A stretch of DNA of 64,000 nucleotides from JAPUDS01 sp964536265 (GTDB taxonomy: Bacteria; Patescibacteriota; Saccharimonadia; Saccharimonadales; Saccharimonadaceae): NCBI GenBank assembly GCA_964536265.1, contig CAZHVV010000004.1:1-64000 (forward strand), in the 5' to 3' direction. A program made the position numbers and the translations under genes. Positions 31,697 through 39,602 of the stretch are shown here, one piece after another (the first letter of the stretch is position 1; each line of letters starts with the position of its first letter). The notes beneath the pieces were generated by a model that was not told where the DNA came from, searched no databases, and saw nothing but the letters and a program-made list of their open reading frames with translations.

Positions 31697-32434
31697 ATGA
31701 TACACACTGACCAACCGACGTGTTTCCCTTCTGATTTAGTAGTCGCGGTGTCGTCAAAAAATGACGGCACGGTACTTAATCGCACGCTAGCAGAGCGGCA
31801 TACTGAGGAGGTTGTGATAAACCGTCGTACCTTTTGTGCCGCTAATGACGTTGATTATGCTGATGTCGTATATCAAACGATTGTCTATGATGATGACCAG
31901 ACATATACGAAAATTTCTACTGTTGGAAAACATGATGCAACGCAGTTTTCTGATGGGGTGATGAGTGATGCCTTGTTCACAAACGAGATTGGGGTTGGGT
32001 TATTTTTACCCGTTGCGGATTGTGTAGCGACGGTTATGTATGATCCGGTGAAGCGGTTACTTGGTCTCGTACACCTGGGTCGCCATTCAACATTTGCCGG
32101 GCTAGCATCGCAAATGATTACATATTTTACAGACCACGATAGTGATCCAAACGACATTATTGTCTGGATGGGGCCGAGTGCTCAAAAACACAGTTACCTT
32201 CTACAGTGGTTTGAATACGAAGATGATCCAGCGTGGCAGGGTTATTTTGAGAAAACTTCTGATGGCTTTTTAATAGACCTTCAAGGATATAACAAAGTGC
32301 AATACGTAAACGGCGGCGTTCTAGAAAAGAATATATTTTCCTCTGCCGTTAATACCGCAACAGACCCGAACTATTTTTCACATTCCAGTGGTGATACGAG
32401 CGGTCGCATCGCAGTTCTCGCGATGATGCGCTGA
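31697..32434 (+). CDS. pgeF: Laccase-domain (YfiH/PgeF) peptidoglycan editing factor
   Basis: A 245-residue protein of the DUF152/laccase-domain family. VADCVATVMYD contains the metal-ligand Cys, GLVHLGRHSTFAGLAS the ligand His (family form VHAGWRG), and NYFSHSSGDTSGRIAVLAMMR the characteristic C-terminus (FSxRR-like). A third His is probably in VGKHDATQF. Characterised members remove L-Ser wrongly incorporated in the peptidoglycan peptide or act on nucleosides; which applies here cannot be told. The start at 31697 is 9 nt after TACAAT, which overlaps the end of rsmA; a longer frame from 31655 lies in rsmA. Confidence 0.85.
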   Translation: MIHTDQPTCFPSDLVVAVSSKNDGTVLNRTLAERHTEEVVINRRTFCAANDVDYADVVYQTIVYDDDQTYTKISTVGKHDATQFSDGVMSDALFTNEIGVGLFLPVADCVATVMYDPVKRLLGLVHLGRHSTFAGLASQMITYFTDHDSDPNDIIVWMGPSAQKHSYLLQWFEYEDDPAWQGYFEKTSDGFLIDLQGYNKVQYVNGGVLEKNIFSSAVNTATDPNYFSHSSGDTSGRIAVLAMMR

Positions 32435-32457
32435 TATCTGTTAGAATAGAAGACGAC

Positions 32458-33945
32458 ATGAGCAAAAAACATCTTTATATCACGACTGCCATTCCCTATG
32501 CCAACGCAAAACCACACATCGGCAATGCGATGGATTATCTCTATGCCGATATTTGGAGCCGCTATCAGAAACAACAAGGTTTTGAAGTTCGTTTTCAAGC
32601 TGGGACGGACGAGCATGGCAACAAAATTGCCGCCAAAGCTCAAGAAGCTAATATGGAGCCACAGGCTTACGTCGACAGTATGTATGGCAATTTCAAAACC
32701 ATGATTGAAGCCGTTGGCGCCGAAACAACTGATTTTATACGTACGACAGACGTTCATCACCGTGCGGCAGTTCAGTATATCTGGCAAAAGCTCGCACCGT
32801 ATATTTATAAAGGAAGCTATGAAGGTTGGTACTGTGTAGGCTGCGAAAGTTTTGTGACCGACAAAGAGGCAGCCGATAATAATGGTATTTGTCCTGACCA
32901 CAACCAACCGTATCAACGGCTAAGTGAAGAGAACTACTACTTCAAGTTGAGTGAGTTTAGTGCGCGTATAAAAGAAGCAATCGAAACACATAAATTTGAG
33001 ATTGTCCCTGAGTTTCGTAAAAAAGAATTTCTCAACTTGCTCGATAGTGGCCTGCAAGATGTGAGTATTTCCCGACCAATCAAGAATCTTAGTTGGGGCA
33101 TACCTGTACCAGGCGATCCTTCTCAAATTATGTACGTATGGATTGATGCGCTCAGCAATTACATCACAGTGCTTGGGTATCCCGAAAGTGATGGTTGGCA
33201 GGACTTTTGGCCAGCTGACATACAGGTAATTGGCAAAGATATCCTACGCTTCCATGCCGCAATCTGGCCTGCTATGCTTATGGCGCTTGATTTGCCACTA
33301 CCAAAGAAGTTAATGGTCCATGGATTCGTTAACGTTGGTGGTGCCAAAATGAGCAAAACGGTCGGCAATGTTATCGACCCATTTGAAATCATAGAAAATT
33401 ATGGTCAAGACGCCTTTCGCTACTATTTTGCACGTCACGTACCGGCACTTGATGACGGTGACTTTACATGGGCGAAGTTTGAAGCAGCTTATAACGGTGA
33501 ACTTGCCAATGATCTCGGTAACCTTGTTGCTCGCGTCAGCCGTATGGTGTTGAATTACCAAGCTGGGGTTGTCGGTGACGCCCTTCAGGCAGAACATGAT
33601 GCTCAGGCTTACCGAGAGGCAATGAAGAATCTTGAGTTCAATAAAGCTATCGATGAAGTATGGTCAAGTGTTCGTTCTTTGAACCAATATCTTGAGACGG
33701 TTAAACCATGGGAAGTTGCGAAGAAACGTGAGACCGACCAAGAAGCTGAATCACATCTTGGGGAGATTTTGGCCCATTCAGTGGGCACATTGCAGCAGAT
33801 TGCACACCTTCTGACGCCGTTCATACCGCATGCGGCTGGCATTATTCTAGAGACATTCCGTGATGGTGTTATCCGCGAACAACCAGCTATTTTGTTCCCG
33901 AAGAAAACGTTACACAGCGTTAATCCAGAGGTATTACAACAATAG
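32458..33945 (+). CDS. metG: Methionyl-tRNA synthetase
   Basis: A 495-residue class I synthetase charging tRNA-Met, and so also supplying initiator tRNA. The HIGH motif is PHIGNAMDYLYAD, and the KMSKS loop is GAKMSKTVGNVIDP. One zinc knuckle is visible (YCVGCESF ... GICPDH). The anticodon-binding helical domain follows from about residue 350. It has no C-terminal tRNA-binding EMAP/Trbp111-type domain, so it is the short form. TAGAAT (32442-32447) ends 10 nt before the ATG, giving a very short leader. Confidence 0.97.
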   Translation: MSKKHLYITTAIPYANAKPHIGNAMDYLYADIWSRYQKQQGFEVRFQAGTDEHGNKIAAKAQEANMEPQAYVDSMYGNFKTMIEAVGAETTDFIRTTDVHHRAAVQYIWQKLAPYIYKGSYEGWYCVGCESFVTDKEAADNNGICPDHNQPYQRLSEENYYFKLSEFSARIKEAIETHKFEIVPEFRKKEFLNLLDSGLQDVSISRPIKNLSWGIPVPGDPSQIMYVWIDALSNYITVLGYPESDGWQDFWPADIQVIGKDILRFHAAIWPAMLMALDLPLPKKLMVHGFVNVGGAKMSKTVGNVIDPFEIIENYGQDAFRYYFARHVPALDDGDFTWAKFEAAYNGELANDLGNLVARVSRMVLNYQAGVVGDALQAEHDAQAYREAMKNLEFNKAIDEVWSSVRSLNQYLETVKPWEVAKKRETDQEAESHLGEILAHSVGTLQQIAHLLTPFIPHAAGIILETFRDGVIREQPAILFPKKTLHSVNPEVLQQ

Positions 33946-33972
33946 AGATATAAGTGCGGGTGGGGTATATAT

Positions 33973-35181
33973 ATGACCCGATATGTTCCTAAACCATTCA
34001 GTCATCCAGAGGAATCTATCACTGGTTTGAGTGTCATTGCTAATCCAAACAATCCACGAGTGCGGATTGAATCTGAACGATTAGAAACAGGCTCGACTAT
34101 ATACAGTGTAACGAGCCCAATTCCGTTAGGACGAGCCGCAATTGCGCAGTTACTGTGTTTTCCACTTGGGGAGGCACCTGATTGGAAACATGCCATGCGC
34201 GGACTCCGAGATATCAGCTATCCGAGTCGTAGCATCGCAAAGCTACACCAATCGCCTACCAGTAGGCGGCGCTTAGGTGCTCTGAGGCCTGCGTCCAAAG
34301 AGCTGGCACTTATTCTTGAGAGGAATCAGGATTATGAAGAGCGAGCAGTGAAGATACCAGTGTTCTCTGATGGACAAGCGATAGAATACACAGAGGCGCA
34401 ACTGTCAAAGAAAAACCCCGTTGATGTCATGAAATTACTCACGAGGGTCGATGAGAGCTCTGATACGTATCGACGTCTTGAGCTGTTATCAGCGACGTCG
34501 CCTGACGAGACTATGCTCCCAATAATCGATGAAGAGACCCAGTATGAGATTCAAAATAGAGCGATGCTCGATGAGGTTTCGGGGCTTGCTCGTGTTGACG
34601 CGGTTCATGGTCTTCTCGATGAGATTTTTACAGGACTTCGTGAAGAACCAACACTCGACGGTGTGCGTATCTTGGGTGGTGGCTTTGATTCGTCAGTACT
34701 CGTTCGAACGGAAGATATCCCAGAGTATCTTCGCGGAAGAAATACCAATAACGTAAGAGTTATGCTTGGCTCAGAACTCCGTGACGCTGATCGCAAGACG
34801 GGACTTGCGAGACGTCGTGTCACATTTCTTTCCCGAAGAGATGGGGCATTCGTTGCTCAGCCACGTATATCATGGACGAAAGATGCAGACGGAGTCACGC
34901 GACGATTCATTTTCCCTACGAGCCAGAATGAGCGATCATTACTACACCCAATCATCGCTCGATCAAGTAGTCTGCTGGGTGCTGCTCTTGTCGCAAACCG
35001 CTTCGGATCAGCGTATGACATTGACTACAACGATGAACTTGAAAGGTTAACTAGGCAGCAAAGTAAATATGCTGCACCACTTGCTCGTGCGGGTCTGCTT
35101 GCGCTCGTTCTACATGCCAAGCAGGAGAGAATCCTTGGCGATTCCTATTTTACGGCAATGGAAGAGCGCGCAGTACAATAG
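33973..35181 (+). CDS. Unknown protein
   Basis: A 402-residue soluble protein that I do not recognise. It has no signal peptide or membrane segment and is rich in Arg, Ser and Leu. The middle contains a long charged stretch (EIQNRAMLDEVSGLARVDAVHGLLDEI) followed by GVRILGGGFDSSVLVRTEDIPEYLRGR, and the C-terminal third is again basic with SSLLGAALVANRFGSAYD. The Shine-Dalgarno sequence GGGTGGGG lies 8-10 nt upstream, so it belongs to the leadered class. Its stop overlaps the -10 element of tatD. A lineage-specific CPR protein is likely. Confidence 0.75.
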   Translation: MTRYVPKPFSHPEESITGLSVIANPNNPRVRIESERLETGSTIYSVTSPIPLGRAAIAQLLCFPLGEAPDWKHAMRGLRDISYPSRSIAKLHQSPTSRRRLGALRPASKELALILERNQDYEERAVKIPVFSDGQAIEYTEAQLSKKNPVDVMKLLTRVDESSDTYRRLELLSATSPDETMLPIIDEETQYEIQNRAMLDEVSGLARVDAVHGLLDEIFTGLREEPTLDGVRILGGGFDSSVLVRTEDIPEYLRGRNTNNVRVMLGSELRDADRKTGLARRRVTFLSRRDGAFVAQPRISWTKDADGVTRRFIFPTSQNERSLLHPIIARSSSLLGAALVANRFGSAYDIDYNDELERLTRQQSKYAAPLARAGLLALVLHAKQERILGDSYFTAMEERAVQ

Positions 35182-35185
35182 AACT

Positions 35186-35944
35186 ATGGATGCTTTACGA
35201 TTTACCGATACACACTGCCATATTCACGACCCGGAATTTTTCCCGGATGGCGGACAGGCTGAGTATGAGCGCGCGCTTGAAGCAGGTGTACACCGTATGC
35301 TTTGTGTTGGGACCGATGTTCGAAGTTCACAACAAGCTGTGACGTTTGCATCAATCCACGAGGCGGCGTTCGCAGTTATTGGTATTCACCCTCATGACGC
35401 TAAGGTTGGCCTTGGTGCGGTTGATGAGCTAAAGAAAATAGTACCAGGCTCAGTCGTCGGCATTGGTGAAATCGGACTTGATTATCATTACGATAATTCG
35501 CCACGCGCGGAACAACGCGAGATGCTTCATGCGCAATTAGAACTGGCGAAACAACACGATTTACCTATAAGTTTTCATATTCGCGATGCATTCGATGATT
35601 TTTGGCCCATTTTCGACCAGTATCAGGGGTTGAGAGGTGTATTACACAGTTATACTGATAATCTGTCAAATATGGAGAAGGGCTTGTCTCGTGGTCTTCT
35701 GGTGGGTATAAATGGTATAACAACCTTTGCAGAAGATCGAATTCCGATAGCAAACGCCGTTCCACTCGAGAGTATCCTACTAGAAACAGATGCACCTTTC
35801 TTGACACCTAAGCCACATCGTGGTACAGTGAATGAGCCAGCGTTTGTAACATATGTTGCTAGGTTTGTGGCTGAACTCCGCTCTATCTCTCCCCAGGAGC
35901 TCTCACACATCACCGAAAAAAACGCACAAAAACTCTTTTTCTAA
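35186..35944 (+). CDS. tatD: TatD-family metal-dependent hydrolase/DNase
   Basis: A 252-residue TIM-barrel metallohydrolase. Metal ligands are visible in FTDTHCHIHD (HxH), GIGEIGLDYHYD (Glu), ISFHIRDAFDDF (His), GVLHSYTDN (His) and LLETDAPFLTP (Asp). TatD proteins are 3'-5' DNases or tRNA-quality nucleases; the natural substrate here is unknown. The start at 35186 follows TACAAT (35174-35179) by 6 nt, so the mRNA is probably leaderless and the promoter overlaps the end of the previous gene. A longer frame from 35069 lies within that gene. Confidence 0.93.
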   Translation: MDALRFTDTHCHIHDPEFFPDGGQAEYERALEAGVHRMLCVGTDVRSSQQAVTFASIHEAAFAVIGIHPHDAKVGLGAVDELKKIVPGSVVGIGEIGLDYHYDNSPRAEQREMLHAQLELAKQHDLPISFHIRDAFDDFWPIFDQYQGLRGVLHSYTDNLSNMEKGLSRGLLVGINGITTFAEDRIPIANAVPLESILLETDAPFLTPKPHRGTVNEPAFVTYVARFVAELRSISPQELSHITEKNAQKLFF

Positions 35945-35987
35945 AACGAACCGCAAAAAAATACCAACGATGTGGGCGGAGAGATAT

Positions 35988-36362
35988 ATGAATTTAACTG
36001 ACAGAAACTCACAGACTGCCGACCCCGAACAATGGATGCGGGAGCATTTAACGGATGAAAAAATCAATGAAGCGTCATTAGACACTAGGACTGGAACGCT
36101 TGATTTGCACCGCGAAACTACACCTGACTCAACTATTTTTGACCGTATGAACCTCGAACAGCGTGCATTAAACTTGCACGGTAGCGTCCCTGGTGTTGAA
36201 GCGCCAACCGGCTTGCATGCTACTGAATCACCAGAACTACTGGCTTCACAGGAATACGCTCGTTTTGTGAATGATATTAGCACCATTACTCCTCAGGTTG
36301 CTAAAGTACGACAGCTTATGATTGAACATCCGAACCAAAGCGATTGGGTCGTAGCAGCATAG
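35988..36362 (+). CDS. Unknown small acidic protein
   Basis: A 124-residue soluble protein, polar and helix-rich, with no membrane segment or known motif (MNLTDRNSQTADPEQWMREH at the start; VRQLMIEHPNQSDWVVAA at the end). The start at 35988 is supported by GGCGGAGAG, 5 nt upstream. The longer frame from 35853 would overlap tatD by 92 nt and is not supported. The next gene begins 11 nt downstream, so the two are probably expressed together. The function is unknown. Confidence 0.75.
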   Translation: MNLTDRNSQTADPEQWMREHLTDEKINEASLDTRTGTLDLHRETTPDSTIFDRMNLEQRALNLHGSVPGVEAPTGLHATESPELLASQEYARFVNDISTITPQVAKVRQLMIEHPNQSDWVVAA

Positions 36363-36372
36363 GGGACAATAT

Positions 36373-36801
36373 ATGTCACTAATTTCGCGCGCACTAGAAC
36401 TTATCACCGGCGCCCCTGCCGGTACAAAACGTCCGCTCAATAAACTGACCGAACGACAGTTGATAGAACTCGAAAATGAAATCGGTCGCGAGTTGTTCGG
36501 CCCAATTCCTGCAGGACACCGACGTGATTTCTTTTGTCTCGACGAACGAACATGGGTATGGCATGAGGAATGGAAAGATGTTGACAATAAGACACAGGTC
36601 TCGACTACCCGGTATGAGGTCCAGCCTGGCGGAATTTTGAAGGTGCAAAGTGGGCGCGTCTATAAATACATTGAAGGCGAAGAACTAAAGAACTTAGCGA
36701 TTGCCGTTCGTATGTATTACGAACAGATTATGCGACGTATTTATAAACTTGACCCATATACTGGCCAGCCACTCCGTGACGTGCCACCTGCTACAATATA
36801 A
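36373..36801 (+). CDS. Conserved CPR protein of unknown function
   Basis: A 142-residue basic protein. The centre has a striking motif, DFFCLDERTWVWHEEW, followed by beta-strand-like TRYEVQPGGILKVQSGRVYKYIEGEE and a helical C-terminus (AIAVRMYYEQIMRRIYKLDP). I believe proteins with the WVWHEEW motif are recurrent in Saccharibacteria, but I cannot verify this here. The ribosome-binding site AGGGGA is 8 nt upstream. The stop lies 5 nt before the iscS start and close to its -10 element. No catalytic role can be assigned. Confidence 0.75.
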   Translation: MSLISRALELITGAPAGTKRPLNKLTERQLIELENEIGRELFGPIPAGHRRDFFCLDERTWVWHEEWKDVDNKTQVSTTRYEVQPGGILKVQSGRVYKYIEGEELKNLAIAVRMYYEQIMRRIYKLDPYTGQPLRDVPPATI

Positions 36802-36806
36802 GTAGT

Positions 36807-37961
36807 ATGGGTGAGGAAATTGTTTATCTTGACCACGCAGCAGCTACCCCGCTTGATAGCCAGGTAGTTGCAGTCATGCAGCCGTATTTCACAGAGGTGT
36901 TTTATAATCCATCAGCAAGTTATGAGGGTGGCCGGATGGCAAAAGTAGCGCTCGAAACCGCTCGCCGTGATTGTGCAGCTATACTCGGTGCAAAATCAGA
37001 TGAAATTATATTTACAGCTGGCGCAACTGAATCAGTGGCAATGGCGCTGAGAGGCGTGTTGCAAAGTGGCGGGCATGCTGTTATCGGAGCAACCGAACAT
37101 GCTGCTGTTCGTGCTGCTGTTGAAGAATTCCCACATGATTTTGCCGCCTCTGACCAACGTGGCGTTATCACACCAGAAGCAGTCAAATCTGCTCTGCGAG
37201 ACGATACGATTGTTGTGAGTGTGGCGCTCGCAGATAGTGAATTTGGTACTGTTCAGTCGTTGCGTGATATTGCAGCAGTACTAGAGTTAGTGCGCGACGA
37301 ACGTCGAACAGCAGGCAACAGTACTCCGTTATGGCTTCATTGTGACGCCTCACAGGCAGCAACCTCACTTGACCTTAAGGTCTCGCGCTTGGGTGTTGAT
37401 ATGTTGACGCTCAACGCTGCAAAGTGCTATGGTCCGAAACAGACAGGACTTCTCTGGATGAAACCAGCCATTATACTTGCACCATTTCTTGGTGGTGGTG
37501 GCCAAGAACGTGGTCTGCGAAGTGGCACAGAAAATGTAGCTGCAGCGGTTGGTTTTGCGCGCGCCCTCCAGCTTGCACAAGCAAACCGTCACGCAGAAAA
37601 TGAACGGCTGTCGTTGCTGCGTACAATTCTTTCTGATGAGCTCACGAATTCTATCGTTGGTCTCGTTATTGACGGTAATCTCAAAAAACATTTGCCAGGT
37701 CATTTGCATATTCATGTCCCAGGACTCGATGCCGAGCGCGTTGTCTTCCACTTAGACAGTAAGGGCGTGTATGTTGCGACAGGTGCTGCATGTGCGGCGA
37801 ACAAAGCGACACGTTCGCCAGCACTTGAAGCGGTCGGCATGACACCCGAAGAGGCTGACGGTAGTCTCCGCTTTACACTCGGAAAGTTAAATGATGAAGC
37901 GCAGATTCGACGAGTCGTGCCAGTTATAGTGAATGCCATACAAACGGAGCGATTGCTATGA
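36807..37961 (+). CDS. iscS: Cysteine desulfurase (IscS/NifS family)
   Basis: A 384-residue PLP enzyme that releases sulfur from Cys as a persulfide. Visible: YLDHAAATPLDSQV, ATEHAAVRAAV with the PLP-stacking His, HCDASQAATSLDL, the PLP Lys in LNAAKCYGPKQTG, GGGGQERGLRSGTENVAA, and the catalytic Cys in GAACAANKATRSP. The residue before the PLP Lys is Ala where IscS has His. TACAAT (36792-36797) ends 9 nt before the ATG. Its stop overlaps the next gene by 4 nt, and mnmA follows that gene, so the sulfur probably goes to tRNA 2-thiolation. No iron-sulfur scaffold gene is present nearby. Confidence 0.93.
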   Translation: MGEEIVYLDHAAATPLDSQVVAVMQPYFTEVFYNPSASYEGGRMAKVALETARRDCAAILGAKSDEIIFTAGATESVAMALRGVLQSGGHAVIGATEHAAVRAAVEEFPHDFAASDQRGVITPEAVKSALRDDTIVVSVALADSEFGTVQSLRDIAAVLELVRDERRTAGNSTPLWLHCDASQAATSLDLKVSRLGVDMLTLNAAKCYGPKQTGLLWMKPAIILAPFLGGGGQERGLRSGTENVAAAVGFARALQLAQANRHAENERLSLLRTILSDELTNSIVGLVIDGNLKKHLPGHLHIHVPGLDAERVVFHLDSKGVYVATGAACAANKATRSPALEAVGMTPEEADGSLRFTLGKLNDEAQIRRVVPVIVNAIQTERLL

Positions 37962-38557
37962 AACGGCTACTTATATTGGTTGTAATCTTTGTTATTCTCG
38001 CAACGACGATATTGCCTCTTTATTTGGGCCCCAACGATATCGCTGACTGTTCAGCCCCAACTACCAGTGGTCGCTGCCAACGAGTTGATGCAATAGTCGC
38101 TGTGAGTGGTGGTGATACTCTTGCCCGAGCCGATGAAGCCATTAAACTGTACGAGGCTGGTTGGTCAGACTTAGTAATTTTCTCTGGAGCTGCCCTCGAC
38201 AAAACCGGTCCATCTAACGCGAGTAGTATGCGTAAACAGGCAATTGCCGCAGGGATATCGGCCGACCATATTTTAGTTGAAGAGGAGAGTACAACCACGG
38301 CTGAAAATGCGCGAAATACCGCTCGTTTACTTGAAGAGCGTTCATTGTCGCGTATCATGCTTGTGACATCGGCATACCATCAACGTCGTGCCAGTATTGA
38401 ATTCTCTAAGTACCTTAGTGAGGGCACGGCAATCGTCAATCATCCCGTCGCAAATGATAATCAGTGGTCAAGCTGGTGGTGGCTAACGCCATATGGCTGG
38501 TGGTTAGGGCTTGGGGAAATTGCGAAGATTATTTTTGCGGGATTCGCATCACTATGA
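37958..38557 (+). CDS. DUF218 (YdcF/SanA-like) membrane-anchored protein
   Basis: A 199-residue protein with an N-terminal anchor (RLLILVVIFVILATTILPLYL), then a DUF218 domain: DAIVAVSGGDTLARADEAIKLYEAG, LVIFSGAAL, ILVEEESTTTAENARNTARLL and IMLVTSAYHQRRASIEF. DUF218 proteins such as ElyC/SanA affect envelope integrity, and the fold is Rossmann-like. It is translationally coupled on both sides (ATGA overlaps with iscS and mnmA), an unexpected partner for sulfur-transfer genes. Confidence 0.88.
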   Translation: MKRLLILVVIFVILATTILPLYLGPNDIADCSAPTTSGRCQRVDAIVAVSGGDTLARADEAIKLYEAGWSDLVIFSGAALDKTGPSNASSMRKQAIAAGISADHILVEEESTTTAENARNTARLLEERSLSRIMLVTSAYHQRRASIEFSKYLSEGTAIVNHPVANDNQWSSWWWLTPYGWWLGLGEIAKIIFAGFASL

Positions 38558-39582
38558 CCTCAGTGTTTGTTGGTATGAGTGGAGGTGTCGATAGCTCGCT
38601 GACAGCAGCACTTCTGAAAGAACAGGGCTATGCAGTTACAGGCGTATTCATGAAGAACTGGACACAAGATTTACCAGGAATGCGTTGTCCGTGGGCTGAC
38701 GATCTTGCCGATGCAAAACGGGTAGCGGTTCAACTAGGAATTCCGTTCAAAGTCTATGATTTTCAAACAGAGTATCGGCAAAAAGTTGTTGACTATATGA
38801 TTGAGGAATATCGTCTTGGCCGCACGCCAAATCCTGACATCATGTGTAATCAAGAGGTGAAGTTCAAGCTGTTTTTAGAAGCCGCGCTTACTGATGGTGC
38901 TGAGATGATTGCGACCGGACATTACGCAAAGGTAGGCGATAGTCGACTGTATAAAGCGGCTGATGAGCTCAAAGACCAGACCTATTTTCTGTACCGCGTA
39001 AAAAGCGAAGCACTTGAAAAAACACTGTTTCCACTCGGCGAGTTTACGAAGACAGAAGTGCGACATATGGCTGAAGAACGTGGTCTTACGACGGCACAAA
39101 AGAAAGATAGTCAGGGAATTTGCTTCGTTGGTTCTATCGGTATCCGCGACTTTTTGAGTGAATTTGTTGAAACTGTGCCAGGTGAGATTATTGAAAAGGA
39201 ATCGAACGAAGTGGTCGGTCATCACGATGGCGCAATTTTTTACACTCTAGGCCAGCGTCACGGTCTTGAGCTTGGTGGTGGGATGCCGTATTACGTTGTT
39301 GGCAAAGATATGGATAAGAATGTCGTCTACGTGAGTCGCAATTTGAACGATGACTCAATGTGGCGTCACGAAGTGATTCTTCAACAACTACACTGGATCA
39401 ATGAGGCACCAGTTGATAGTGAACAGTTACATGTTCGCATGCGTCACAGAGGCCGTTTGTTGCCAGCACGGCTTGAAGGTGAGCGGTTATTGCTCGATGA
39501 ACCTGAGCGAGCGGCGACAGCCGGCCAGTCAGCTGTTATCTATCGTGGCGAGGAAGTTCTAGGCGGCGGAATTGTTAGCTAA
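38554..39582 (+). CDS. mnmA: tRNA-specific 2-thiouridylase MnmA
   Basis: A 342-residue enzyme that adds sulfur to U34 of tRNA-Lys, -Glu and -Gln. The PP-loop SGGVDSSLTAALL is at the N-terminus; the catalytic Cys pair is in NPDIMCNQEVKF and DSQGICFVG. KNWTQDLPGMRCPWADD and YTLGQRHGLELGG match the family. Start 38554 (MTSVFVGMSGG) overlaps the stop of the DUF218 gene by 4 nt; the longer frame from 38464 lies in that gene. Coupling with iscS fits a sulfur relay. Substrate tRNAs Glu and Lys are both encoded in this window, though that tRNA-Lys has C34. Confidence 0.96.
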   Translation: MTSVFVGMSGGVDSSLTAALLKEQGYAVTGVFMKNWTQDLPGMRCPWADDLADAKRVAVQLGIPFKVYDFQTEYRQKVVDYMIEEYRLGRTPNPDIMCNQEVKFKLFLEAALTDGAEMIATGHYAKVGDSRLYKAADELKDQTYFLYRVKSEALEKTLFPLGEFTKTEVRHMAEERGLTTAQKKDSQGICFVGSIGIRDFLSEFVETVPGEIIEKESNEVVGHHDGAIFYTLGQRHGLELGGGMPYYVVGKDMDKNVVYVSRNLNDDSMWRHEVILQQLHWINEAPVDSEQLHVRMRHRGRLLPARLEGERLLLDEPERAATAGQSAVIYRGEEVLGGGIVS

Positions 39583-39602
39583 TCTGGTATACTAAAACAG
39601 AT

